Assembly (NCBI GenBank): GCA_019787685.1
Contig: JAHNUO010000005.1
Span: 620,001-684,000, forward strand
DNA from: Chiua virens
Taxonomy: Eukaryota; Basidiomycota; Agaricomycetes; Boletales; Boletaceae
Direction of reading: 5' to 3'
DNA: 64,000 bases
In this document: positions 21,331 to 37,700 of the stretch, in pieces
Position numbering within the stretch: the first letter of the stretch is position 1
Layout: the number at the start of each line of letters is the position of its first letter
Position numbers and translations under genes: made by a program
Notes under the pieces: model-generated
What the model saw: only the letters and a program-made list of their open reading frames with translations
What the model was told of the DNA's origin: nothing
Database searches by the model: none

Positions 21331-23388
21331 TTAGTTTGCACGTCTCTCTAAAATCCAAAGTTGATTCTCCATCTCCATCTCCAGCACACGAGCCCACTGA
21401 TCAAGAGGTATCTCCCACACCTTCCCTGTTTTCAGCTTGGTTAACACAGCCGAGTTCAACCTCCATCCCTTGAATGCCGGTATAGCCTCCACGACCGTCC
21501 ACTCCATACCAGACATTTCGGGCGACTCGGCAATAAGGTGCGTAAAGGAGGAAGTCGAGATCATCGATGGTGTCAATGACTCTGTCTTATTGTACGTCCA
21601 CGAAGGGTGCGACAGATGGGGTTCAGATGACTGAAGCGACGACACGAAGGGAGGAGCTTGCTCATAGAGGAACAACGATGCGCCAGTTTGGGCCGCAAGG
21701 TTGGAGATATGCACGTGAACTATAATGGGGAACACATTCAGAGTTAGTCGGGAGATGGTGAACCCAGATCACTCGCCATTCTCTTGTTCCAAGTATCGTC
21801 GATTGAAGGCGTCCAGCGCCATCCCACCCGGATAGTTCTTCGTCGACGCTTGCGTGGAAATGAATGTCACAAGAAAATTGAGAGCGATCAAGGCAAGTGC
21901 GGTGACGAAAACAAGATATCTGAAGAGGCCCTTCTTACGCGATGTCCTTGGAGAAACAAGTTGGTCGATAACGATCGAAAGAAGCGAAGTAATGACAGAA
22001 GGACTTACATCCACCGTGCACCTCGTGCTGCCGCAATATTGAAAAGTGGTACAATATATATGACGAAGCGCCATTCCTTGTGCCCTAGTGCACTCAACAG
22101 CGATACAAACACCACTGGAGCAAGGAGCATAGATCTGATCCGGTGATCCAGTGCGGCGCCCAAAATTGCCATTGGAACACAACCGAGGAGAAGCTTTGGT
22201 AGATAAGCGGTAAAATAAGTATGAGCCGGAGAGGTCTGGGGACGCAGCCGTTGATGATTTAGGGAGACACCATTATATCCAACCAGTTACTTACGCCCCA
22301 ACCAGCGCTCTTGCCCAAGTAAACATTAAAATATAGGCCATAAAGCTCCGACCATACTGGCCATTGATTCCAGAAATACGAATCGACGACGATGGTGATT
22401 GCTAAGTGAAGTTCGTCATTTGCGGGCTTCTTACATCGTCAGACCTGCCACTGACCTGCGGACGTCAATCCTGCCAGGAGGCCGGCCCTGACAAGTTCAA
22501 GGATCGTAGTGTGGCCTTGAATGAGAAGTTGAAGTGCTAGAGGCGCGAGAAGAAGTACCACTTCTGAACGAAGAACAACGGCAGTAAATGTCAACAATGC
22601 GATCGCTGTGTTTATAGATCTTTTAGAAGCCTTTACAGAGTTGGGAGCGCGGTGATAAAGCATATAATGCGCGAGGTTGACTGTAACCGATAATCAGTAT
22701 CGGCATTTGGATTGGATATACAGTACTATACCAGGTACCAATGCAAACATGTTTGGAAGCGTGCGACCCATCCAGAACGGAAGATGGAATTGCGAACATG
22801 TCAATAGCGCATACAACCAACTCGTTTGTTTCCCAAACCGCGCCGAAGCTGCCCTCCTGATAAGGATGAGTGCAAATGCGTTGAATGAAGCAAGCACGAG
22901 TCGCACTACACGATGTTCAGTATAGTGGATGGACCATCAAGGAGACGTACAGGTAAACTGCAAGTCGAACTTGGACGCAATCACCCCAAAAGTGATTCCC
23001 ACATGTACAAATGGCATGCAAAGCCACGAGAGCAAGACACATCCTACAAAAGTTCGAGGAATGGCGCCTGGGAAGATATTGTGATCGTACTTGGGGCGGC
23101 GACACACCCAAAGTATCATGGCAACGCTTGAGTGGGGCACATAGGACGTTGAGCATTGAAAGGTTAGAAACTCACGTTGCGTAGACTCGAAGGACCCACT
23201 CCATACATCAAAACGTCGTGAGTGGCATGGAGGTTGAAGGACTCCTCAACTTTTGTATATGGCGCGAGAAACACATGGGCCCAACTGATAGCGAGGAACA
23301 AAAAGTCCACGATGAGCTCGTTCATGACCGTATTGTATACGAACAACCGGTTCGGGAATAGCGCGCCGAAGGGTGGCGGTGAATCCAT
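21331..23388 (-). CDS. ALG12: ALG12: dolichyl-P-Man:Man7GlcNAc2-PP-dolichol alpha-1,6-mannosyltransferase
   Basis: Multi-pass ER glycosyltransferase of family GT22 that adds the eighth mannose to the lipid-linked N-glycan precursor. The start at 23388 reads [20 protein letters not shown]. The first luminal loop carries the conserved [18 protein letters not shown] (acidic pair EE). After an intron comes [20 protein letters not shown], another family hallmark. Later exons give [71 protein letters not shown] and [20 protein letters not shown]. The C-terminal soluble tail, ending at 21331, includes [13 protein letters not shown]. About eight introns of the usual size. All key motifs are present and I saw no frame breaks. 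The neighbour upstream, Pab1, is on the same strand but is functionally unrelated. Confidence 0.9.
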
Positions 23389-23662
23389 CTGCCATGCGTA
23401 TCATTTCGCATCAAACAAGACATCTCACTCAAGCCAGTAGCGAAAGCAGTTGTATCAACCTCTGTTCCTTCTCCAAGTACACAAAAAGGAACGACCACCA
23501 CCATTACCCAGTTTGAAGCAGACGCTCAGCGCAAAGGCAGAGGTCATGGATGATCAACCTGAACGGCCACACGTAACGAAAGTAAAGAGAGGACGAGCAA
23601 CCACTGCTCAAAAAACCCCACGCATCCCCAACATCCCGTGCTATGTCTCAGCTTCACGCTGC

Positions 23663-27254
<3,592 letters not shown>

Positions 27255-27914
27255 TCAACACGGAATGGACCGACCATTACATTTTAAGGGTGTGATATGC
27301 CTCTCTAGTCCTTTTGGCCGAGTATATAACTTGCCACAATTAGAACACCTGAACCGAATACCCAGATGGATAGACTGAATATGTCTTGGGATATTCATCC
27401 ACAGCAGGGTGTCTAAACACCCAATCCATGGGCACTGGACATTCTGTCGCTGAGGGTACCTGCGACCGTGACGACGAAGGTGCATCCTGATGGATCCCGC
27501 AGAACCGTCCATTGGCAAATCACAATGCAAGCCACCAGCAAGGCCGCATGTCGGTAGTGACATAGACTCGCCGGAGAAGGAGTTGGTAGGAAAGCCCGTC
27601 ATCGCCACACTAAGTGTAGACACAGCCGGTACGTCACCGCTCTCGTGAGAGGCTGCATGCACATTTCCTGACGGGGGAAGTCAAGAGAGCGATGATTGGC
27701 ACATATCAGCCTTACCGGCTGCGACCAGTCCTCCGACAGGCGTGACCCTGGCCCAGTCTGTCTCAGGTCCCCCATTGGCCATGACTCCATAGGTCTGAGG
27801 GGAATTCTCTTGGCTCATAGTAGTGACGGAGATGGGCAGAAAGTTGGGGTTACTGGTATATCCCCAGGGAATGGAGCTGTTGGTCAGCGGCGTTTCGAGG
27901 GTGGGTTCGTACAT
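27255..27914 (-). CDS. C2H2 zinc-finger protein
   Basis: Exon 1 starts at 27914 (MYEPTLETPLTNSSIPWGYT) and ends ...GGLVAAG at a GTAAGG donor (27714). A 48-bp intron ends CCGTCAG, and exon 2 continues NVHAASHESGDVPAVSTLS in frame. The C-terminal half carries the fingers: VQCPWIGCLDTLLWMNIPRH and IQSIH form one C-x4-C...H-x4-H unit. FRCSNCGKLYTRPKGLERHI gives C-x2-C and the first His of a second finger, whose last ligand may be the Cys of PLKC, making it C2HC-like. A basic stretch (RMHLRRHGRRYPQRQN) precedes the fingers. Probably a DNA-binding regulator; no target can be inferred. The product is about 200 residues. The start could lie further upstream if another 5' exon exists. Confidence 0.65.
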
Positions 27915-29280
27915 ATCGGATTCTCAGAGACTAAGGATTCTCAGATCCATGGACTCCTTATACCTGCATCCCGTTAAATCGCCGGCAAATTTCAATCTCT
28001 CCGGTCTTTCTCGACCTCAGGGTTCACGAATTAATATCATGTGAACAATCCTGTGGTGCACATCTGAGTGTCTGAGCTGTGGGACTTCTGATCATCCGTG
28101 TGCTGGTTCATATGATGCGTGATGCGCGACGCCCTAACTACAGTAATCACCTCACAGTGGAATTTTTTTAATAGCGTTCAAGTTGTTTATATCCACCGGA
28201 GTCAGCAGCCCGCGGGGATCGGGATTGTCATACCACGAACAAAGGAAGGGGACGACATCGTGTCATAACTGGTTCTGTGTGCGACGATCTAGCAAGAAAG
28301 GGAAGTGAGCCAAATGTAAAGATTATCTGTTATGTCGAACTCCTCTACTGCTAGTATTTCCAGGTACAGCGCAATATAACTGCATACGGCACCCTCAGTA
28401 TACATGTTGCCGATCGGCATGAATTCAGATCTGAAAGTGGTGTAACCTATGTACCCTTTATAGGTCTGCTGCCAATCTCGGAGCAATTCTTGATTCAAGT
28501 TCTGTATTTCGTATGGTCCGAGATCGGTGTACCAGTGGATGCAAGATCATCCGACGAAGATGCTAGTTTGCGCAGCAGCATTCGATCTTTCATTCATCTT
28601 CCGCTTTTTGGAATAGCTAAGTATCTGAATGGAACTCATGACGGCGAGGGCGATTAATGTTTATGCGAACATACGCATGGGCTTTGGCACTACTGTCACG
28701 GTGGTGCTATATTTGCTTGTTTCGAGGATATAGTCCAAGCTTCATCAGATCCAGGGCGAGCGTACCGAGGCGAAGCTGACCGGGGCCAAGGCTTCTAGAT
28801 TGTGTGGAACTCAAACCACGAGATCGACACGACCCTCCGTCCTTGTTCAGAAACAAGAAAGTATGGCAGCTAGGAGACTGATTGTGCGCACTCCGCAGAG
28901 CTTCACTTCGAAAGTCATTCCGTCAATTTCATAAATGCTCATAATGGCCAGGCGGCTCCTAGAAGTGTACAGGAGAGATACTACCATTTCACAGTAGATT
29001 AGGGCGACAGAAAGCTTACATCCATTTGGAGTTCAGTTCGAAGGGCAAGATTGTAATTATTTTAGATTACCGAGGGAAGTCTGGTTCCAAATACTGCCAT
29101 GTAGTTTTCAAGGTTGCCAGAAGACACTTGGGCAGTCTAATATCCAAGTGCTTGAACTGGTCACCACCTGACCAGTTTCTCCATTCGTCCGCGGAAACCT
29201 TGACTCCTGGGTCCCCATGCCGCGGGGACTTCTCAAAGACTCAGGGTCCCGTTCCTTGCTTTGATTACCTCCCTTCCCAC

Positions 29281-29308
29281 CTAGTACTGAGTACATACTC
29301 AGTACTAG
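29281..29308. repeat. Perfect 13-bp inverted repeat
   Basis: Arms CTAGTACTGAGTA and TACTCAGTACTAG are exact reverse complements separated by CA. Each arm also contains an AGTACT palindrome. It lies in a gene-poor region with no gene end nearby. Confidence 0.8.
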
Positions 29309-29800
29309 TGATGAATTTATTGCATCGGTCAATGTAAGCGTGGATCACTGACAGTCAACCTTTCCTCCCTAGCCGCGGCGCTAATGCAACTGTCGATCGA
29401 CTTGAAGCGCACTTCACCCATGCACCCATGAGCAAATGAAGTCGCCATCCTGAGCGAGGCGACTGGTATTCTGGGTCAGCATTCCAAGCGTAATGTCGCT
29501 CACTTTCTGAGCGCTGCCGTGAGCCACTGATTAGGTTGTCTCTGTAGTGAGTTCGAGGTGTCAGGGTGCCGTCTCGCACTTTGCGGGCCGGCACACCCTC
29601 TAACATGTCATGGTATTCTTCCTTGGTGTTGAGACTGGAATGTAAAGGACCGACTGTTCAAAATTCAAACAAAGCCATTGAATGATTGAATTTCGCTCGT
29701 GGCGGCAGTACGGTGTGAGACTCTGAGCGTGGCTGCGTTTTTTGTCCATACAGCCACAATCCCCTTAAGATATTAGCACAGCCCAAATTATTGGTTGGAA

Positions 29801-29835
29801 ACTTCAAGCTTCAAGCTTCAAGCTCAAGTTCAAGT
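29801..29835. repeat. Short CTTCAAG tandem repeat
   Basis: Three exact CTTCAAG units followed by CTCAAG and TTCAAG variants, a small degenerate microsatellite. Confidence 0.7.
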
Positions 29836-32077
29836 TGTGTACGTCGCAATCCTCGTTCTTTCTACCATAACTTCTGGATAACAAACAGAATGAAATTAAT
29901 TGAGGAAGTTGAGGACATGCTGATTGTCTGAGTCATTTGACGCAATTCCAAGATCTGACAATACTTATGGTATGGCGCCGACGTAGGACATATGAAACGC
30001 GATTGATGATACAAGACTCCTACACTGAAACAAAATATCAAGAAGGTCGCACGCCAAGATTTCACAGCGAAGCTGTGTTGAAAACGGCCGAGAGCCATCA
30101 TGAATGACTCATTGACAATCTATGAATTATCTGTCAAAGGTGCGTGGCTCATCGAACCGTCGCCGTTTGATTTCCAATTTGCAACTTGGCCGAGGACGAA
30201 CCAACCCGCAGAACGGCGTTGGCGCAAGAGCTTTGGCCCTTAATCTTTCCTTCTTTGCAAGCCATGCTGTGAAGATAGTTCCAATGATTGAGTCCGTCGG
30301 CAAGCGCGTCGACCTATGGCACTAAGTACTTATGTGCATCCTCCCAGTGGCAGTATCAGATTGGTACTATTCGCCGTGGCTCCGGCACTTCGTAGACACG
30401 TGCTAGAACAGTTCAAGGTCACTTCTCCGCCAATGACTATCTGGTTTTGGGAATCTACATCCCCACTGGCACGAATTTTCTCCAGGCGGCTTCAAGTAAG
30501 TAATAACTCAATTTCGAATAAAAATCTACAACCTGGTAGAGTCGGCCGCCGTGGCCGATGACGTCTCCCTCCATCGGATGAGCCAGATAGCTTCACTGGC
30601 ATACATTATCAAATATCCTTTGTCTCTTCATCGTCACCGTCTTCAGAATCGCCTGGCAGGTGGTTTGGAAAACGGATTCGGGTTGCACTTGCATCGTTGG
30701 AATTCATAGGGACAGAAGTACCAAGCAGTGTTCTGTGGTCAAATGAACGTTTCTCTCGGAGCAAATTGCAGCTAAGGAAGCTTTACCTTCGTTGCGTCTT
30801 CCGAGTCAGTGCTTCTCAAGATCTCACTTACATATTGAGTAATAAGTGTATAGTATTCGGCCGAGATAAGAGTGAAGCAACACATGTGAGAATGGTATCT
30901 TGGAAGTAAAAGCAGCGGTGTGCATGACTCCGTTTCAGACCTTCAAGTTGATGACATTTAATTCCCTGGGACAGGTCACCATGAACTTGAATTTACGCAT
31001 GCTCTCGTTGACTCGAGCCCTTGCCACTCAACCATTACGACTTTCGAGAGCAAATTCAAGCAATGCATATACATAGATACATATTACTTACAAGTTATTA
31101 CTAGGTCTCCTTCGACGCGGAGGTTCAAACCATCATTGAAGTTCTGCGACGATTCTCGCACTGCGGTTGTAACGTCGTCACGACAAGTCCTTCCTTGCAA
31201 CGTGGTCATCAATGCTATTGCAATTGAGAGGCACCAGCGAGACTTAACGGTGGGTGTAACACGGAAATTTAAAGCCTGGGCCCGAGATTGTGTGTTTATC
31301 ACCGTCCAAAAAGCACTCGAGAAGTCAGGCTTATCAACGCAGCATGGATGGCGTCGCCTTTACCAGAGGGCACGGTGAGCCTGGTCTTCAGAAGAGTCTG
31401 CCCTCTGAGCATCTGAGAAATAGGCCTCGGCGGTTGACTTACTGACAGTTACTGTTGGATCCGAATCCAACGCTACCAAAATGCTGGCTAGTGAGGCGGC
31501 CTACTGCGCTTGGAAAACGTTAATCACTCTTTGGTGTACATCACATGGCAAGGATTTTCCCTTCGAGTTCACACTCTTAGCACGTACCCGTGTTCCTTAG
31601 CAAGCACCACTCCTAACTTCAAAGCTGCGGCCTCACCGGCACCTATCTATCGAAGTGTCCCGTTTCCTTTTCTGACTTAGCCTATATCTGGAGGTCACAC
31701 TATGCTTGTGCTTGCATTATCTCAACCTCTTCCCGTCACGGTGTAGTATTTGCTAATACCGTCGTTCAATGGGGCCGACACAATTGGAGGGACTCGCAGT
31801 GAATGTTACGACCGGCCGGTCCGCTAGGACCTCGTACACCTATAATTCGCCCGCCGTGGTTCCCATAGTAGATCCACGTAATCCAGTTGGGGATTCAAAG
31901 CCACCCATAAGCAGGCTAGCAGCTGATGTGCTTGATGAGCGACTGACAAAACCCCGATGGCCCGGAAAACTTAAATGATGACGTGGCTTGATCCATACAT
32001 ACACACATAATTGTCCTCGAGCAAATGCGCTTTTTCGCAGGGACCCGAACTTGACTTTGACTAACTGATTGACTCTA

Positions 32078-34604
32078 TGGCTACACATAATTCCACGTAT
32101 TCGTTGGGACAATTCTCAATTGACGAGAATAGGTCTCTGAAAGTGGTTATCATCGGCGCCGGCTTCAGTGGCATCGCGGCGGGTATACGGTAATGTTCAT
32201 GCAGTCGTGGCGGGGCAGGCCGAAAATCTAATCACAAATCATCAGATTCCCTCAGAGGGTAAAGAACATCGATCTGTACGATCTATGAGAAGAACGCTGG
32301 TGTTGGGGGAACGTGGTACTCCAATAGATATCCCGTTCGTGATTCCGAGTTTTCTCTGACTTAGGTCGTGCTGGTCCAGCTCACCATTGTTTGATTCAGG
32401 GATTATCTTGCGATATTCCTTCCCACACAGTACGGTTTCTTGTTCCGCCCCTGAACCGTTTTTTCTGATTGCGTATTGAAGTACCAATACACGTTCGAGG
32501 TCAATGTAAGCACATAAGACTTCTTGGCTGTGCTTGTATTCATGGACCTTAGCCCGAGTGGTCATCCTTTTATGCACCCGGCCCTGAGATTCGTGCATAC
32601 TTGGAACGTGTGGTTGAAAAGTATAAACTCGCACCTTATATAAAGCTACAACATGAGCTTACTCACGCACGGTACGACGAAGCGGAAGCGAAATGGTACT
32701 TGAGAATCCGTCGACCGGGTCCTGAATTTACACAAGAAGAGCCATCCTTTGAGGAATTCGAGGATACCGCGGATTTCGTGTTCTGCGCTGCGGGTTGCCT
32801 AAGCAGATGGTCGTGGCCGGACATTGACGGGTTGAAAGACTTTCAAGGAAAATTAATACACTCCGCTGACTGGGATACAGACAATTGGAGAGAAGGCGTC
32901 GAGGATTGGAAGGATAAGAGAGTGGGCGTGATTGGCGTCGTAAGTCGATCCGTACCGCGACCTTGATTTCTGTCAATCTACTTGCTCACAATTATGGGTT
33001 TGATCTAGGGTTCATCGGCGATACAGATTGTGCCAGCGCTACAGCCCTACGTCGGAAGACTGTATAATTTCGTTCGTGGAAAGACTTGGCTTGTTCCTCC
33101 GTTCTTTGCCGACCGGATTTCTGAATTGACTGGGCGTGATCCTGGAATCGCTAATTGTACGATCCTATGAATTTGCTCGCATTTCGTCATGCTTACCTTC
33201 CGATAAGACGCATTCGAAGAGGAAGACAAGGAAAAATTCCGCGGATCCGACACAGTACAAGAAATTTGCGCACCTCCTGCAACATGAACTTAATGTGAGC
33301 GAATGATAATCTTGCGTGTTCAGTTTAGTGGGATAACAATCAGTCGGTTTACAATCACACCTTACGGAACCCTGAACGGGAGATGCAAGACCGTGAGGCA
33401 ATCACGGCGTGTATGAAGGACCGACTAGCCAAGAAGCCATGGATAGCTGATCACAGTGCGTTGGACCCCTCCATTCAATTATATTTGATTAGAACTATGC
33501 CAACAGTCATACCTGGTTTTCCGGTAGCATGTCGCAGACTCACTCCGGGCCCGGGATACCTGGAGGCATTGTGCGAGGAAAATGTACGTCATCTAAGCAC
33601 GCAAGCAGACAGTCGTTGTTGACAGTAAGGTCAGGTTGATTTTACCCCAAAGGACATTCGACGCGTCACCGCGACCGGTATCGAAACAATGGATGGACAG
33701 CATTACGACCTTGATATCATTGTCTGTGCTACGGGTGAGTTACTAGTATGTTCGTCGTGTGTTGCGATGCTTACCAGGACTGCAAAGGATATGATACGAG
33801 TTACATGTTCCCTTTCCCTGTCGTTGGTCGGTCCGGTCTGACATTGCAGCAACGATATGATCCTCGTCCTGTTACATATCTCTCGATGTGTACGGACGGA
33901 TTCCCTAATTGGTTCTTCGGTTACGGACCCAACTCTAGCGTTGGTGCTGGTTCGCTGTTGATTATATTTGAGCGTCAAGTCGAGTACGCCGCGGCCGCCT
34001 TGTTCAAGATGCAGCGCGAGCGGCTAAAGAGCATGGAAGTCAAACGGGAGGCCGTAGAAGATTTCGAACAGTACATCGAGGTACGTTCTCACTTTCTACC
34101 GTTTAGCAGAGGGTTGACGAGTGTGATCTAGGCATATTTCCCTGGGGTAAGTTTCGGGTATTGTGATTCCGAAGTACCGTTGTTGATATCATTCAGACTG
34201 TGTACAGTGCCAAATGCCGGTCGTGGTATAAACTAGGCAAGGAAGAAGGTCCCGTTGTTGGGCTGTGGCCTGGCTCTTGTCTGCACGCAGTGCGTGCGCT
34301 CGAACGTCCCCGCTGGGAGGATTACAATTATGAGCACCTGGACGGCGTCCGCAACCGGTTTTATTGGCTCGGCGATGGTTCCACGTATGATGAAAAGCAT
34401 ATGTCTGGCGATCGTATGTTTTTTTGCCGCATTTTTAAGTTGCTCGTGTGCTCACGGTCGTGTCAACTTGAACCCACAGGTGCGTGGTATCTGAGCGACG
34501 AAGAGGTAGATTACCCACCGGGTAAGTGGCCCCATATGGAAGTTGGCATTGCAAGCGATCTAATGGCGATGACGTCGAGTTCAGTGCTAACCAATGTGAG
34601 GTAG
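32078..34604 (+). pseudogene. Baeyer-Villiger-type flavin monooxygenase with two apparent +1 frameshifts
   Basis: Exon 1 starts MATHNSTYSLGQFSIDENRS and holds the FAD turn KVVIIGAGFSGIAAGIR. The next exon should read ...VKNIDLTIYEKNAGVGGTW, but an extra base near 32274 breaks the frame. Later exons are in good order: NPEWSSFYAPGPEIRAYLER, CAAGCLSRWSWPDIDGL, the Baeyer-Villiger fingerprint FQGKLIHSADWD (FxGxxxHxxxW), then GSSAIQIVPALQPYVG. A second extra base near 33242, between EEEDKEKFR and DPTQYKKFAHLLQHELN, breaks the frame again. After that YNHTLRNPEREMQ, FPVACRRLTPGPGYLEAL, IIVCATGYDTSYMFPFPVVG and STYDEKHMSGDRAWYLSDEE run to the stop at 34604. About eleven introns with normal signals. 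All motifs remain, so this is either a very young pseudogene or an assembly error. The family resembles 4-hydroxyacetophenone / cyclohexanone monooxygenases; the substrate is unknown. Confidence 0.75.
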
Positions 34605-34771
34605 TAGAGGCTTGGGATTTATGTAAATGCTACGATTTCATTCAAACGTGCAGTAGTAGTAACAAAAGTGTAAAAATGCGACCTTTGACTGTTACATAAT
34701 CCAACGTATTTCCCACGTCATTCCGCAGGCCCATCACCTCGTCGCGCTTAAACACGAGTCTTCCGGACAAC

Positions 34772-37700
34772 ATGCGACGAGCGCCGTCTGTGCTCTCCTC
34801 ACTTTTCTTCATTCTGCTCCAGCAAGGTTCTCATGTCGCCGCAAAGTTGAACTCGAATACAACTTACTCTTCTCCGGGCTTGTCTTCCTACCAGACTTCC
34901 GTGAGTGTCCAGTTCTACCCTCCAACCGCCCGCAGCAAATTCAAAATACGTTACTCCAGGTGTCAAACCCATTCAAGTCCCAGAGTTTGTTTCTCTTTCT
35001 ACCTTAACTCGCGGGATCAGCTAAGGAGTCCATCTAGATGAATGTCCTCCTTGCTTCAATTGCCTTCTCCCCGCGTTCACGTGCGGTCAATTTGGCTATT
35101 GCAACGAGTATAATGGCCAGTGCAAGTGTCCCCCTGGTTGGGGTGGAATAGATTGTCTGACTCCTCGTATGTTCCTTGCCTTTTGCTACGCCTTGCTCAT
35201 TTGGACTGTTCTAGAATGTGGCTCTCTCTTGGACGGTGACCATAGACCTCTCAGAGAAAATGACCCTTGCGAGTGTAAAGAAGGCTGGGGCGGTATCAAT
35301 TGCAATGGTGCTGTCCTTATCATTTTCGCCCCTTTACCATTTTCTCACCGATTCCGCTTGCTTGACCAGTATGTAAGACTGATGTTGCTTGTGTGGGCTT
35401 TCCCCTTCCCGGTACCATTCGCGACGGTAGTGAAGATGACACAGTGGCAAACATGACTTGCTACAAGGGTGGAGAAACGGTCTTTAACAATCACCAGATG
35501 TGTGATATAACGAGTAGGCCATCCTATTTCTTTGTTCTGCTCTATTTTCATCTGGTTGTTTAGACCGCAAGATCTTGGACATGCTTCCGGACCGGCCACC
35601 ACAAGTAACATTTAGCTGTGACAATGCGACATCGACGTGTTCTTTCCAGTTCTGGACTGCCCAGCAAGAGTCGTTTTACTGTGGTCTCGACTCTTGTACA
35701 TCCGAGTCTAAACCAGGTTATGATACAAACAGCACTGTATATGCCTGTGACAAGATCCAGTGCAAGTGTATACCTGACAGGTTCCTGTGTGGCGAGGATG
35801 GCAGCGTTGGTACGGCATCTTGTCTTCTTTCTGCGGTCTCCCTGAGTGTCGTTGTTAAGATATTTCGGATTTCCTTGTCGAAGAAATCCGTGGACCAGCG
35901 ACGTTTGGCTGCAGGACTGGCCAAGGGTGTCGATTCGAAGAACCTGCAATGAACTCTCTTATTAACGATATCTTTGGAGATGCTTACATCACACTCAACT
36001 GCGATGGGGGAGAATGCTTGCACTATTCCCAAGTGCCCGGCTATCAAGTATGTCATCCGGCTTCATGTTGTGACTAAAGTCCTTTGACTTTTAATTGTGC
36101 TTCATTACATCTGGAACCGTAGCGCCCAGCCAAGCCGGACAATACCAAGTGGATTGCGCTCAGCAGTGCTGGTGCTGGATTAATCGTCATTTTGACAGTT
36201 GCAAGTACGCTATTGGAATGATTTCATGTCATTCATTGACTTACTGGTACCCTCTTCTGCAGTTCTTTGGTACGTGGGCCACTCCCGCAGTTCCAACACA
36301 GGACCCATTGCTCTCCCATCGGACCCAAGACATCCACCTTCGCATCCTGAGCATGTACCCGCGACCGTCCACTTCAAATCACTTTCATATACCCTCCCCA
36401 ATGGACTGGAGGTGTTGAAAGATGTTCGCGGCGTAGCGCACCCCGGGAGTTTGACTGCTGTTATGGGTGCATCCGGGAGCGGCAAATCGACATTGATTGA
36501 TATATTAGCTCATCGCTCCAAGATTGGTTCCGTCAGCGGCTCGATTCTCATCAATGGTCGATCGGTAACACCTTCTCAAGTCCGGCATGTGTCTGGATAT
36601 GTCGATCAAGAGGACACACTAATGGAAACATTGACCGTTTATGAGACGGTCTTATATAGCGCACTTTTGAGGTTGCCGAGAGAAATGCCGGAGGAAGAGA
36701 AGATAGCGAGAGTGTATGGTACGTTAGAGGAGTTGGGAATCAGAGGTATCATGGACAGAAGAATTGGTGGCAGCGGTGAGCAGTTACAATTCGTCCGTCG
36801 TTTTATTTCATTGACGAGCGAGCTTTGTTCCTTGTTGCACGAATCCGTCACTACTGTTCCTCCCTTTGGTTCTCTTACCTTCGTTCTTCAACTATCTTTC
36901 ACAGGGAAACGATCAATTTCGGGCGGAGAGAAAAGACGTGTCTCGATTGCTTGTGAACTGGTGACAAGTCCTTCTATCCTGTTTCTCGACGAACCAACCA
37001 GTGGTGAGTGGTCGAACACCTGCAACGTTGACAAATCTGGACATTTCAACTAGGTCTTGATTCTTATAACGCTCAATCCGTCATCGAATCACTCTCCAAC
37101 CTTGCTCGCACTTACAAACGTACTGTCATTCTCACCATACATCAGCCTCGGAGCGGAATTGTGGCCTTGTTTGATGAGTTGATCCTGTTGGCTAAGGGCC
37201 GGTGTGTATGGGCCGGACCTATGAGGACTATCAGGGCTCCGCAGCTCGTCAACGGTCTCGACGGAGAAGCTGAGGGTGAAGTGCAGGGTGTCAGCGAGTG
37301 GTTGGAGAGCATTGGGAAGGGATGTCCTGCTGGATTTAACATTGCAGATTATTTGAGTGGGTTCTTCTATCCGTGATGGTGTTACTTCATGCCTGACTTC
37401 TTCACCCAGTCGATTTAACGGTCAGTGCGGCCAACGATTTCGACGACTTGGAGTCTCCCTCTTTGGATCTTTCTTCAAGTGCAACGGACCTACCTTCGAA
37501 TTCCACCGGGACTGACGAAGAACGGGCGCTGTTATCCGGGTCTTCACATCTCGACGAAACTGAATTGCAAACACGTGTCCCATCATCGTCCAGCCGCCGG
37601 ATGAGCATAAGTTCGACGATCAAGCGAAAGACGTCACAGCTCATCGACGTTGTGAGAAATGGAAGGATCAGCCCTGTGAACCGTGGTTTATCCGAGAAGC

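Larger units (their letters stand above)
27915..32077. other. Gene-poor region of about 4 kb
   Basis: I find no gene I can name. The best open stretches are a minus-strand frame of 69 codons at 28498-28289 (MNQELLRDWQQTYKGYIGYT), which continues upstream in frame with protein-like wording, and plus-strand frames at 30316-30561, 30697-30909 and 31136-31378. They may be worn gene remnants or chance. Two repeat structures are listed separately (29281-29308 and 29801-29835). The last 400 bp probably hold the promoter of the monooxygenase. Confidence 0.4.

Noticed and set aside
32274..33242. Explaining the monooxygenase frameshifts as introns
   Set aside because: No GT-AG pair of workable size restores the frame at either site while keeping the conserved residues on both sides.
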